Of a stretch of 39,575 nucleotides of DNA, positions 17,714-25,695 are shown in pieces. Under the pieces are notes generated by a model. The model made no database searches and was not told the DNA's origin. It saw nothing but the letters and a program-made list of their open reading frames with translations. Position 1 is the stretch's first letter, and every line of letters starts with the position of its first letter. Source of the stretch: Pseudomonadota bacterium (lineage in GTDB: Bacteria > Pseudomonadota > Gammaproteobacteria > Acidiferrobacterales > UBA6901); contig JAKASJ010000027.1 of NCBI GenBank assembly GCA_021819085.1, positions 1 through 39,575 on the forward strand, in the 5' to 3' direction. The translations under genes were made by a program, and so were the position numbers.

Positions 17714-17800
17714 AGAAGACCTGGTTCGGCATTCGGGGTGGGGGTGCACAAAGGAGAGTCCGAACCAGGGAAAGCACCGACTAATCCGCGACTCGTTCAA
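17684..17800 (-). ncRNA. Candidate small RNA with C-rich/anti-Shine-Dalgarno loop
   Basis: Read leftward, this 110-120 base segment has a perfect 10-bp stem (arms 17760-17769 and 17720-17729) enclosing a 30-base loop. The loop contains CTCTCCTTT and CACCCCCACCCC. It is followed by a strong intrinsic terminator (17684-17713). The loop is complementary to AAAGGAGAG-type ribosome sites, as in C-rich loop regulators such as Xanthomonas sX13 or alphaproteobacterial anti-SD RNAs. No coding gene ends at this terminator, so a free-standing RNA is the simplest explanation. The 5' end is not fixed; TATCTT near 17809-17814 on the minus strand could be its -10. I do not recognise a known RNA family. Confidence 0.6.
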
Positions 17801-17969
17801 CAAGCTTAAAGATAGGTTAACACTAGCCTAGAATGCACGGCCGCAACAATGCCCTACCGACGGCCGGGCTCGGTGCACGGACGAGCGGGACGGCAACTGC
17901 TCGTGCATGCGATGATGCGTGGTCGCGTTTTTTAGCTGTGACAGTCAAGACATTAGTGATGGCACATAC

Positions 17970-19364
17970 ATGAATATTGATAAACCCTGGGACGGTCGGT
18001 TCACCGAGCCGACAGATGCTTTCGTGGAGGCCTTTACCGCCTCGGTGTCGTTCGACCGTCGGCTATACCGACAGGACATCGCCGGCTCCGTCGCCCATGC
18101 CAAGATGCTCGCGCATGTCGGTGTGCTAACCGCGGCGGAGCGAGATGCCATCGTCAAGGGCCTGTCCGAGATCGAAGCCGAGATTGATGCCGGCACGTTT
18201 ACCTGGAGTGTGGCGCTCGAGGACGTGCACATGAACATCGAGTCGCGCCTGATCGCGCGCATCGGCGAGGCCGGCAAGAAGCTGCATACCGGACGCTCGC
18301 GCAATGACCAGATTGCAACTGACCTGCGCCTGTATCTGCGCGATGCCGCCGACATGATCGATTTCGCAATTCAGCGGCTTCAGAAGGCGCTGGTCTCGGT
18401 CGCCGAGCGCGAGGTGGACTCGATCATGCCTGGGTTCACCCACCTACAGGTAGCCCAGCCTGTCACCTTCGGTCACCAAATGCTGGCATGGTTCGAAATG
18501 CTTCAGCGCGATCGCGGGCGTTTCGCGGATTGCCGCCGGCGCATCAACGTCATGCCGCTTGGCGCCGCCGCCCTGGCCGGGACGAGTTATCCGATTGATC
18601 GCGCATTCGCCGCCCGCCTCCTCGGCTTCGATGCTGTTGCCGAGAATTCCCTGGACGCGGTGTCCGATCGTGATTTCGCCGTGGAATTCGCGGCCGCCGC
18701 CGCGTTGCTGATGGTCCATTTGTCGCGCTTCTCGGAGGAGCTGGTACTGTGGTCATCCAGCCAGTTCGATTTTGTCGAGCTGCCCGATGCGTTCTGCACG
18801 GGTTCGTCGATCATGCCGCAGAAAAAGAACCCGGATGTTCCGGAGCTGGTTCGCGGAAAGAGCGGCCGCGTTGTTGGAGATCTGGTCTCCCTGCTTATCA
18901 TGATCAAGGGCCAACCGCTTGCATATAATAAGGACAATCAGGAGGACAAGGAGCCGCTGTTCGATGCTGTGGATACGGTGCTCGGCAGCCTCAGGGCATA
19001 TGGCGATCTGGTACCGAACATCAGGGTCAAGCGTGAATCCATGCTGCATGCCGCACAACGTGGTTTTTCTACGGCCACCGACCTGGCGGATTACCTGGTG
19101 CGCAAGGGCGTCGCATTTCGCGACGCGCACGAAGTCGTCGGACGGGCAGTCCGCCACGGCGTTGAAAGCGGCAAAGATCTGGCGGATATGACGCTGGAGG
19201 AACTGCGGGGCTTTTCCGCAGCAATCGGCCCGGATGTCTTTGAAGTATTGACGGTGACTGGGTCGGTGGCTGCCAGGAATCATCTGGGCGGTACTGCGCC
19301 GGAACAGGTGCGCATGGCCATTGCGCGTGCGCGCGAACGCCTTGAGTCTGCGGCAAGGAAATAG
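17970..19364 (+). CDS. argH: Argininosuccinate lyase
   Basis: This is the last step of arginine biosynthesis: argininosuccinate to arginine plus fumarate. At 464 aa it is complete: WDGRF at the N-terminus, HMNIESRL and TGRSRNDQ (substrate loops), and the fumarase-superfamily signature [11 protein letters not shown] with the catalytic Ser loop. The start at ATG 17970 ([11 protein letters not shown]) fits homologues; an in-frame start at 17919 would add 17 unrelated residues. The ribosome site is weak. ACGAGC/GCTCGT arms at about 17881-17904 form a loose inverted repeat in the upstream region. argH is divergent from algZ and from the candidate small RNA. argB lies 20 kb away, so the arginine genes are scattered. 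Confidence 0.97.
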   Translation: MNIDKPWDGRFTEPTDAFVEAFTASVSFDRRLYRQDIAGSVAHAKMLAHVGVLTAAERDAIVKGLSEIEAEIDAGTFTWSVALEDVHMNIESRLIARIGEAGKKLHTGRSRNDQIATDLRLYLRDAADMIDFAIQRLQKALVSVAEREVDSIMPGFTHLQVAQPVTFGHQMLAWFEMLQRDRGRFADCRRRINVMPLGAAALAGTSYPIDRAFAARLLGFDAVAENSLDAVSDRDFAVEFAAAAALLMVHLSRFSEELVLWSSSQFDFVELPDAFCTGSSIMPQKKNPDVPELVRGKSGRVVGDLVSLLIMIKGQPLAYNKDNQEDKEPLFDAVDTVLGSLRAYGDLVPNIRVKRESMLHAAQRGFSTATDLADYLVRKGVAFRDAHEVVGRAVRHGVESGKDLADMTLEELRGFSAAIGPDVFEVLTVTGSVAARNHLGGTAPEQVRMAIARARERLESAARK

Positions 19365-19408
19365 GCTTGCCGGTGGCACGGCCGCCGTGAACTGCCGGGC
19401 AGGCAAGC
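19365..19408. repeat. Nested inverted repeats between argH and the GGDEF gene
   Basis: Outer arms GCTTGCC (19365-19371) and GGCAAGC (19402-19408) enclose an inner hairpin CACGG-CCG-CCGTG (19377-19389). The structure begins directly at the argH stop and ends about 18 bases before the next start. It could protect the argH message end or attenuate read-through. There is no T-run. Confidence 0.4.
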
Positions 19409-19426
19409 TAACAGGAGCGGGACGGG

Positions 19427-20539
19427 ATGACGCAGGGTCGACGTGAATCCGACAGACGGATCCGGCAGGAGCGGCGCCGCGAGAATCGCCGCCATGGCGG
19501 CCGCGTGTGTACGGCGTCCTGGGAGGATCAGCGCGTCCAATACGTGACGCGCTACATGTTTTGGGCCCTTTATCTGCTCTACTTCAGGCTGGGCGGACCG
19601 ATCGTGCATGCCGGGCCGGAAAGGACCGCGGTGGTGATTGCGGGCGGTGTGTATTTCATCCTGACCACCGCGTACCTGCTGCACGCGCGCCGTTATATAC
19701 GTTCGGTCGTACGCTGGCGCCTAGCGATGTGGACGGATCTGCTGATGGTATCGTTCGCGGTGATGATGGATCCTAATCCGATGTCGCCCGCGTACCTTGC
19801 TTATATCATGGTGATACTGGGCAATGGCATGCGCTACGGCATGAGGCTGTTCGCAGAGACGCTGATCGGCACGTTTTCGTTCGTGGCGATCATCACCGTT
19901 CTGCGCTTCTCCTCCTATCTGCATGTTGTTTCGGCCACAACCCTGTTCTTTCTTGCGTTTTTCGCGATCATCATCGTGTATGCCTATTCGCTCATGTCCA
20001 GGATCGAGAAGAGCCGACTGCAGCTCGAGGTCGAGAGCAACGTGGATCTGCTTACCGGCCTTCTTAACCGGCGCGGTTTGCAGGAACGGGCCGACACACT
20101 GTTCCGGGAGCTCACCGGCACCGGGAGACAGGCGGCAGTCTTGTTCGCGGACATGGACCGGTTCAAATCGATCAACGACGAACTCGGCCATCATGCAGGC
20201 GACAGGGTGCTGAAGGAGATTGGAGGCATTATCAGGGCAGCGGTGCGCGAATACGACGTTGCCGCACGCTATGGCGGCGACGAATTCGTGATTGTCATGC
20301 CCGATACGGATGTCGATAATGCGGCACGCGTTGCGCGTCGCCTCCAGGAGGCGGTGGCGCGATGGTCGCAGGAAGACCATATTTCGCTCAGCATGTCTGT
20401 AGGCATCGGCGTCGCTCCGCAGGATGGGCACGATCTGGCGAGCGTGCTGCGACGTGTGGATTCCGCCATGTACCAGGGCAAGCTGGCGGATGGGCGCGGT
20501 GGAATCCGGTGTGCCGGCCAGCAACCGGATCCGGCATGA
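19427..20539 (+). CDS. Membrane diguanylate cyclase (GGDEF)
   Basis: This enzyme makes cyclic di-GMP from two GTP. The 370-residue protein has an Arg-rich cytoplasmic N-terminus, about six hydrophobic helices between residues 40 and 190 (a MASE-like input region I cannot name), a short signalling helix (SRIEKSRLQLEVESN) and a C-terminal GGDEF domain beginning at DLLTGLLNRRG. The active site GGDEF is intact (283-287), and an RXXD inhibitory site (Arg274-Asp277) lies five residues before it, so product feedback is expected. AGGAG precedes ATG 19427. Its stop overlaps the start of the next gene (ATGA). Confidence 0.93.
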   Translation: MTQGRRESDRRIRQERRRENRRHGGRVCTASWEDQRVQYVTRYMFWALYLLYFRLGGPIVHAGPERTAVVIAGGVYFILTTAYLLHARRYIRSVVRWRLAMWTDLLMVSFAVMMDPNPMSPAYLAYIMVILGNGMRYGMRLFAETLIGTFSFVAIITVLRFSSYLHVVSATTLFFLAFFAIIIVYAYSLMSRIEKSRLQLEVESNVDLLTGLLNRRGLQERADTLFRELTGTGRQAAVLFADMDRFKSINDELGHHAGDRVLKEIGGIIRAAVREYDVAARYGGDEFVIVMPDTDVDNAARVARRLQEAVARWSQEDHISLSMSVGIGVAPQDGHDLASVLRRVDSAMYQGKLADGRGGIRCAGQQPDPA

Positions 20540-20916
20540 AGCGGGAATCCATGGACTTGCAGGCATCGACAACCGCATTGGACCTGCTGGTTCAGCGCCT
20601 GCGCGGTTTTGCCCGCGAGCGCGACTGGGAACAGTTCCACTCGCCCAAAAACCTGTCCATGGCGCTTATCGTGGAAGCGGCGGAGCTGGTCGAGCACTTC
20701 CAGTGGCTGACCGAGCAGCAAAGCCTGCAGCTTCCCGCGAACACGCTTGCCGCAGTGGAACAGGAGCTCGCCGATATATTCATTTATCTCATTCGTATCT
20801 CCGACCGGCTGGGGGTGAACCTGGTCGAGGCCGCATGGCGCAAGATCGAGATCAATGAGCGCAAGTATCCGGCCGACAAGGTGCGCGGGAAGGCAGGAAA
20901 GCCCGATGATTCCTGA
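20536..20916 (+). CDS. MazG-type nucleotide pyrophosphohydrolase
   Basis: This 126-residue all-alpha NTP pyrophosphohydrolase resembles the small MazG-like/dCTPase group that hydrolyses non-canonical or excess (d)NTPs to monophosphates. The metal-binding pattern is visible: EAAE (Glu47, Glu50) and ELAD (Glu77, Asp80), with LVEHFQWL and YLIRISDRLGV around them. The start at 20536 overlaps the preceding GGDEF stop (ATGA). ATG 20551 is an alternative that would remove five residues. The substrate cannot be decided by eye. Confidence 0.88.
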   Translation: MKRESMDLQASTTALDLLVQRLRGFARERDWEQFHSPKNLSMALIVEAAELVEHFQWLTEQQSLQLPANTLAAVEQELADIFIYLIRISDRLGVNLVEAAWRKIEINERKYPADKVRGKAGKPDDS

Positions 20917-20991
20917 CAGGATTGCCCGCTCGTTTTCCGTCAGCACGGGTCCGTGTGACCGGCCATTGCGGACCGATGGCGCGACCCGCCC

Positions 20992-21816
20992 TTGAACTAC
21001 CGCCACAGTTACCACGCAGGCAACATTGCCGATGTATTCAAGCACTATGTTCTCACCCTGGTGTTGGAGGCACTACACCGCAAAGACACACCATTCTGCG
21101 TGATTGATAGCCACGCCGGTGCCGGACTCTACGAGCTCGGACGAAGCGGAGAATACGAGCAGGGAATAGGACAGCTGTGGCCGGAGCGCGGGGCCTGGAC
21201 AGCGCTGGCCGGCTACCTTGAAATCATCGCGCGGTTCAACCCTGGCGGCAGACTCAGGTTCTACCCGGGTTCACCGATGATCATACGTGAGTTCCTGAGG
21301 ACCGGAGACCGGGCAGCGCTGCTGGAGCTGCACCCGCAGGAGTATGCCTGCCTCAGGGAATCTATGCATGACGTCCGCGGCATCGGGGTGCATCACATCA
21401 ATGCCTGGAACGGGATCAGGGCGTTCGTCCCGCCGAAGGAAAATCGTGGATTGGTACTGATCGACCCGCCCTACGAACGGCCGGACGAATTTACGGCTGT
21501 TGCCGCCGCTCTGCGCCATGGCATGCGGCACTGGCGCAACGGCATGTATCTCGCATGGTATCCGATCAAGTCGCGCCGGCCGGTCGAGTCCTTCTACCGT
21601 GCAGTGGCTGCCATCAAGGCGCCGGCGCACGCGGTGGAGTTCATCACGTTACCGCTAGATGTGGAACGCCGCCTCAATGGCAGCGGACTGCTGGTCATCA
21701 ATCCGCCGTGGCGGCTCATGGAAACATTGCATGCCAGTCTGCCGCCGCTCGCCGAGCGTCTTGCCGGCATCGGTGGTTCGCCGCAGGTGCGGCTGGTCGA
21801 TCTGACGGCGAATTGA
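20992..21816 (+). CDS. rlmJ: 23S rRNA (adenine(2030)-N6)-methyltransferase RlmJ
   Basis: This enzyme methylates A2030 of 23S rRNA at N6 using SAM. The N-terminus NYRHSYHAGNIADVFKH is the RlmJ hallmark. The SAM-binding region CVIDSHAGAGLY (36-47) and the catalytic DPPYE (158-162) are present. At 274 aa the length is normal. The start codon is TTG 20992, chosen because homologues begin at this Tyr-Arg-His block and there is no ATG close by; the ribosome site is weak. It lies 75 bases after the MazG-like gene and may be co-transcribed with it. Confidence 0.95.
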   Translation: MNYRHSYHAGNIADVFKHYVLTLVLEALHRKDTPFCVIDSHAGAGLYELGRSGEYEQGIGQLWPERGAWTALAGYLEIIARFNPGGRLRFYPGSPMIIREFLRTGDRAALLELHPQEYACLRESMHDVRGIGVHHINAWNGIRAFVPPKENRGLVLIDPPYERPDEFTAVAAALRHGMRHWRNGMYLAWYPIKSRRPVESFYRAVAAIKAPAHAVEFITLPLDVERRLNGSGLLVINPPWRLMETLHASLPPLAERLAGIGGSPQVRLVDLTAN

Positions 21817-21860
21817 TTCCGCGTCACCCGGATCGCTGCTGATGGACGGGCCGCCCGGAT

Positions 21861-21874
21861 TTGATCCTGGTCAA
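21861..21874. promoter_or_regulatory. ANR/FNR-type box
   Basis: TTGAT-CCTG-GTCAA matches the FNR-family half-sites TTGAT-N4-(A/G)TCAA at every position, in the form preferred by ANR/DNR of pseudomonads. The centre is at about 21867.5. A class II arrangement (centre at -41.5) would put the start of transcription at about 21909 and the -10 at about 21896-21901, where TAAAGT is found. It lies 45 bases after rlmJ, and no protein gene starts downstream on the plus strand. Confidence 0.55.
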
Positions 21875-21907
21875 TGCCGTGGCGTCAGAAGGGTGTAAAG
21901 TGCCTAT

Positions 21908-22060
21908 CTCGTCAGCTGGCGAGATGGCCGGCAGATGCCTCCCACAGGGCAGGCTGGGGTGGATGCCACAGGCAACCCAAGCTCTGGGCTCGCAACAGAT
22001 CCCTACCCGGGATGTCAGGTAACGAGCTTCTAGTCCCGTGGATCTGCCGGCTCATCCTTT
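21908..22060 (+). ncRNA. Candidate oxygen-responsive structured RNA
   Basis: Downstream of the ANR/FNR-type box, a local hairpin (ATCTCG 21906-21911 with CGAGAT 21920-21925) is followed by a long-range stem. GCCGGCAGAT (21927-21936) is perfectly complementary to ATCTGCCGGC (22042-22051) and can be extended to about 14 bp with one bulge (GATG/CATC). CCAC/GTGG and GGG/CCC pairs continue it inward. The enclosed 105 bases contain further short hairpins, and CTTTTCC follows the right arm. The layout recalls oxygen-regulated RNAs such as FnrS or PhrS, but I see no sequence match to them. A 32-codon ORF (21924-22022) inside lacks a ribosome site. The right arm abuts the ykgJ stop, so a role as an mRNA 3' structure for ykgJ is possible instead. 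Confidence 0.4.
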
Positions 22061-22513
22061 TCCGCGCGTTGCCGGAGCTTTCACGGAAGGCGGCAGGGCG
22101 GTCGGGAGATTCAGGTTGCCCCTGATCGTGGTGAGTGCAATCACCGGTCCCTGACCGATCCCTTCGCAGCGTCGTGCCTCCGCTTTCCACGCGGCAGGTC
22201 GGAGAAGTTCCGGCCACCACGGATAGGTTTTGCACTGCAGCGGGCGTACCGGATACACCCGGCAACTGAGGTCGTCGAGGAGAAACGGACAGCGGCCATC
22301 GGCGCCAAGGCGAATTCCTTCGACCTTATCATTTACCGGCACGACGTAACGGCGCCGGAACCAGGGTCGCGAAAGACCCAGATAATCCCGTAACGCCTCC
22401 TGCTCCGCCCGTCCTATTTCGACGTAGTGATCGGCACCACCGATGCAGCAGGCGCCGCAGCCGGTGCACCGGAAACGCAAACCGGTCATCCCCTCCATCA
22501 GGCTCTTGGTCAT
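22052..22513 (-). CDS. YkgJ-family cysteine cluster protein
   Basis: This 153-residue protein has the YkgJ (zinc- or iron-chelating domain) pattern: FRCTGCGACC near the N-terminus (Cys16, 19, 22 and 23), then GRCPFLLDD, SCRVYPVRPLQCKTYPWWP and a final RRCEG. These Cys probably bind a metal or cluster. The function of the family is not established. The start is uncertain: ATG 22513 (MTKSLMEGM) has GGTACGGA directly before it, ATG 22498 is possible, and the frame is open to 22606 without support. It follows a conserved hypothetical gene on the same strand and converges with rlmJ. Confidence 0.85.
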   Translation of the reverse strand: MTKSLMEGMTGLRFRCTGCGACCIGGADHYVEIGRAEQEALRDYLGLSRPWFRRRYVVPVNDKVEGIRLGADGRCPFLLDDLSCRVYPVRPLQCKTYPWWPELLRPAAWKAEARRCEGIGQGPVIALTTIRGNLNLPTALPPSVKAPATRGKG

Positions 22514-22590
22514 TCCGTACCGCAATACCGTGCCAATTTCTGCAGTCGCACCGCTTGCTCCGGTCTGCCCAGTGCCGCAGCTTCTGTGAT

Positions 22591-23127
22591 CTACTTGATA
22601 CGCCACAGGGCAGCCAGTGGCGAAACCGGACCACTGTTTGCCGAAAGCGGAAGTTCAACGTGCCGGATGTGGTCAAGTGCTCCGGATACACGGTCGAATG
22701 CGCCGTACAGGTAGCGAAACAGCCTGATGCGCGCCGGATCCGATTCGAAGTAGGCGCTGTGCCAGAAGGCGCTGCGGCCTTGCTCCAGATAATATCCGAG
22801 CTGGCCACGCGCAGCCAGACGCTCACGGAACAGCCCGCTCATGAACAGCGAATATTCACCGATGTGGCGTACGATCAGTGCCTCGCGCGGCCGGTTTACG
22901 GGCGCATTGTCCCAGCCCTGCGTACGCCTCCATTCGGCGAGCATGCCGGCGATGCTGGTCACCGGTTCGCCGCTGTCGTTTCTGACGACATCAAGCATGC
23001 GCACGTGACTGAAGCGTGTCAGCACGTCGCTGACATAGTCCACGGCGGCCGGTTCGCCGACGCCATGGACCCCGAAACCGTGCTGAACGTGGCGATGGAA
23101 AAACTGGTAAAGTCCCGGGACTAACAT
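22591..23127 (-). CDS. Conserved hypothetical protein (178 aa)
   Basis: This soluble protein of 178 residues begins MLVPGLYQFFHRHVQ and has internal blocks RHIGEYSLFMSGLFRE and GQLGYYLEQGRSAFWHSA. I recognise these as features of an uncharacterised proteobacterial family whose members also begin with a YQFFH segment. No catalytic motif or membrane helix is visible. ATG 23127 has AGGGGG seven bases upstream. A strong promoter lies at 23187-23216, giving a leader of about 53 bases. It is followed by ykgJ on the same strand. Confidence 0.75.
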   Translation of the reverse strand: MLVPGLYQFFHRHVQHGFGVHGVGEPAAVDYVSDVLTRFSHVRMLDVVRNDSGEPVTSIAGMLAEWRRTQGWDNAPVNRPREALIVRHIGEYSLFMSGLFRERLAARGQLGYYLEQGRSAFWHSAYFESDPARIRLFRYLYGAFDRVSGALDHIRHVELPLSANSGPVSPLAALWRIK

Positions 23128-23186
23128 GCACAAACCCCCTGCCCATGAACGTGGACGCTGGCTGTCTGCGGTGACTCTTCAATGAA

Positions 23187-23216
23187 ATTATAGAACAAGA
23201 CGGGAAAGCGGGTCAC
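23187..23216 (-). promoter_or_regulatory. Sigma70 promoter of the hypothetical-ykgJ pair
   Basis: On the minus strand a perfect TATAAT (23187-23192) lies 18 bases downstream of GTGACC (23211-23216, four of six matches to the -35). The start of transcription would be near 23180. The surrounding 40 bases are AT-rich compared with the spacer beyond. Confidence 0.7.
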
Positions 23217-23971
23217 AGCACCAGATTTTAAGGACGGTGCCGGTCTCCGTGGTCCCGCCGAAGCCGGTTTCTGCAGCCGCAAGGGCCGGTTTCTGAGTTC
23301 TGCCGCGGTTCGGAGTCGCTGCGTGCTTTTCTGCAGGCAGCCGCTGGTAGCCTCGGATCTGGCGGGGCGGCGTTCCGGCATTGTCTTCGGCAGTTGCCGA
23401 TACCTCCTCCAGAGCGGGCGGCGCTGCGCAGAGATGCCCCGGTCTCTGCAGCCTCCGCACACTGCCCGGGCTCAGGGGGGTCGATGGCCGGGGGCGGTGT
23501 GCGCGACCGATACCGGACCGGAAGTCCTGCCGTGTGGCCGACTTCGATAGGGTTCGGTATCGCCCCCGGTCTCGTTACCATTGGCAACCGAAGTACGTTG
23601 TGCCCCCGCGGTGTCAGGCCGGCTTGACCGGGGGGTGAGGCTTTGTGATGGAGGCGCGCATAGGTATGATGTCTGGCAAGATCTGGCAGCACTGTCAGTG
23701 TGGTGGCCACCAGTGAGGATGGTGGCGTCGGTCACGTGCCAGGGCGGTTTACGTGGGCATGGCCGGACCGATCCTGCGGGACGGTGTGGCATTACCTGCC
23801 GGCAGGGAAACTGACAGGCGGATTCCGGGGACCCGGTCACACCAAAAAATCGCGATTCGGCGCCACGGTTCTGCGTCGAGTAAGTGTCGCAAGGTCAGCC
23901 TGGGGAAGCGACCGCGGTCCGCAAACGTGGTATGCGTGCGGCACATCGATCATCGAAATCGGGACAAATAC
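23217..23971. other. Long GC-rich spacer upstream of purT
   Basis: About 750 bp in which I recognise no gene. Open frames occur in all six frames because stop codons are rare in GC-rich DNA, but their products are Arg/Pro/Cys-rich and mutually inconsistent. The frame of purT itself stays open to 23753 without homology. No tandem repeat or terminator is apparent. GGGACA at about 23961 may serve as ribosome site for purT. It may be a decayed gene or accumulated spacer. Confidence 0.45.
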
Positions 23972-25195
23972 ATGGTTGTCATCGGAACGCCCCTCTCTCC
24001 CACGGCCACCCGCATCCTGCTGCTCGGCAGCGGTGAACTCGGCAAGGAAATTACCATCGCCGCCCAGCGTCTGGGGGTTGAGGTCGTCGCAGTCGACCGC
24101 TACCCCAATGCGCCGGCCCATCAGGTCGCGCATCGGGCACACGTGATCGATATGACGGACGGCGATGCCCTGCGCAGGCTGGTGGAGCAGGAGCGGCCGC
24201 AAATCATCGTGCCCGAGATCGAAGCCATTGCAACCGGGGCACTGCTTGAGATTGAGGGGGCCGGGCTCGCGGAGGTGATTCCTACCGCCCGTGCCGCGCA
24301 CCTGACCATGAACCGCGAGGGCATTCGCCGGCTTGCCAATGAAGAACTGGGACTTCCGACCTCACGCTACGCATTTGCCTCGAGCCTGGATGAACTTAAG
24401 GCCGAGATCGACCAGGGCATCGGCTACCCGTGCGTGGTCAAGCCAGTGATGTCATCGTCCGGAAAAGGACAGTCGCGCGTGGACAGCCCTGAGCAGGTGG
24501 CGGCGGCATGGAACTACGCGGGCAGCGGCGCGCGCGTCCGCAACACGCGCGTTATTGTCGAATCGCTGGTCGAATTCGAGTACGAGATCACGCTCCTGAC
24601 CGTGCGTGCCTTCAACGGCGATGGCCGGATCGAGACCCATTTCTGCGATCCCATCGGACATCTTCAGGTTCATGGAGATTATGTGGAGAGCTGGCAGCCG
24701 CACCCAATGAGCGAGCGTGCCCTGGCCAAGTCCAAAGACATTGCTGAACGCGTTACCGGCGCACTTGGCGGACGCGGCGTATTCGGCGTGGAGCTGTTCG
24801 TAAAGGGTGATGAGGTTTGGTTTTCCGAAGTAAGTCCGCGCCCACATGACACCGGCATGGTGACGATGATCACCCAGGCGCAGAACGAGTTCGCATTGCA
24901 TGTGCGCGCAATTCTCGGCCTTCCCGTGGGAACGCGCATGCGACGTGCTGGTGCGAGCGCCGTGATTTACGGCGGAATCTCGGGTGAGGGCGTGGTGTTT
25001 GAAGGTGTGGACGAAGCGTTGCGCATACCCGAGACCAATCTGCGTCTGTTCGGCAAACCGGTATCCTATGAGCGCCGGCGCATGGGCGTAGCGCTGGCCG
25101 CCGCCGACAACGTTGATGTCGCGCGCCGGCGTGCCAAGGACTGCGCAGCGAAGGTCCGGCCGCGTGCCGCGAAATCACCGCCTCAGTTGAAGTAG
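23972..25195 (+). CDS. purT: Formate-dependent phosphoribosylglycinamide formyltransferase (GAR transformylase 2)
   Basis: This enzyme uses formate and ATP to formylate GAR in purine synthesis, as an alternative to folate-dependent PurN. It is an ATP-grasp enzyme of 407 aa. Visible features are [11 protein letters not shown] at the start, [35 protein letters not shown] for ATP binding, and [13 protein letters not shown] near the metal site. The start at ATG 23972 ([14 protein letters not shown]) aligns with E. coli PurT. The C-terminus is about 15 residues longer than in E. coli, Lys/Arg/Pro-rich. The stop overlaps the end of the convergent slp gene by 13 bases. Confidence 0.97.
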   Translation: MVVIGTPLSPTATRILLLGSGELGKEITIAAQRLGVEVVAVDRYPNAPAHQVAHRAHVIDMTDGDALRRLVEQERPQIIVPEIEAIATGALLEIEGAGLAEVIPTARAAHLTMNREGIRRLANEELGLPTSRYAFASSLDELKAEIDQGIGYPCVVKPVMSSSGKGQSRVDSPEQVAAAWNYAGSGARVRNTRVIVESLVEFEYEITLLTVRAFNGDGRIETHFCDPIGHLQVHGDYVESWQPHPMSERALAKSKDIAERVTGALGGRGVFGVELFVKGDEVWFSEVSPRPHDTGMVTMITQAQNEFALHVRAILGLPVGTRMRRAGASAVIYGGISGEGVVFEGVDEALRIPETNLRLFGKPVSYERRRMGVALAAADNVDVARRRAKDCAAKVRPRAAKSPPQLK

Positions 25196-25683
25196 CCGAT
25201 TCCGACGCCAATCCGGAAGCTGGGTTCGGCGCCGGTGTCTGGCTGCCTGGGCCACAGGTGCAGTTGCTCGGCGCCCAGTACCGCGAAGCGGTAAGGAGCC
25301 TTGCCCACGAATCCGGCCTTTATCTCCGTGACCGTCCCGACCGCGGTAACGAGGCGGCCGGGTGCATAGTCGACCGTCTCGAGATATCCCCGCTGGCGGA
25401 GAATAAAGCGGCCGAGATCCTTCTTTCCGAGTTCAGGCCTTGCCGAGCGGTTCAGCGGGTAGGCCAGTATCTCCAGGTCGGTCCGGTCGCTCAGATTCTT
25501 CGCGGCGACGATCACTCCGCCCCACTCGACCCGATGGCCTCGTGCTGTGCCGATGTCGACCACCGCCTGCGCCGGCGTCAGTGCCGTATCGACATTGGTC
25601 AGGTCAAATGGCGGGGCGGTGGCGCAGGCCGCAAGCAGGGTGCTGCCGATGCAGGCCAAAGCCAGGGTCGCGGAGAGTCGCAT
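25183..25683 (-). CDS. Slp-family outer-membrane lipoprotein (second copy)
   Basis: This 166-residue lipoprotein has a signal peptide and lipobox LLAAC (Cys20). The mature part has the Slp pattern: [50 protein letters not shown] and LWPRQ. In E. coli Slp is an outer-membrane lipoprotein induced by starvation and acid. It follows its paralogue 12 bases downstream, so the two are a tandem pair in one operon. The C-terminus ends with a short segment (IGVGIGYFN), unlike the aromatic tail of the paralogue. Confidence 0.9.
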   Translation of the reverse strand: MRLSATLALACIGSTLLAACATAPPFDLTNVDTALTPAQAVVDIGTARGHRVEWGGVIVAAKNLSDRTDLEILAYPLNRSARPELGKKDLGRFILRQRGYLETVDYAPGRLVTAVGTVTEIKAGFVGKAPYRFAVLGAEQLHLWPRQPDTGAEPSFRIGVGIGYFN

Positions 25684-25695
25684 GGGTGCCTCCCG

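Noticed and set aside
17684-17800. RsmY/RsmZ-type (CsrA-sponging) RNA
   Set aside because: Those RNAs carry many GGA motifs in loops; here only two GGA occur and the main loop is C-rich.
17297-17803. 168-codon minus-strand frame across the small-RNA region
   Set aside because: It reads through the intrinsic terminator and has no motif; the stem and terminator explain the sequence better.
21927-22051. Retron msr-msd element, from the inverted repeat at both ends
   Set aside because: No reverse transcriptase gene is nearby, and the neighbouring genes rlmJ and ykgJ leave no room.
21927-22051. MITE or integron attC site
   Set aside because: No target-site duplication flanks the arms, and no core sites of the attC type are present.
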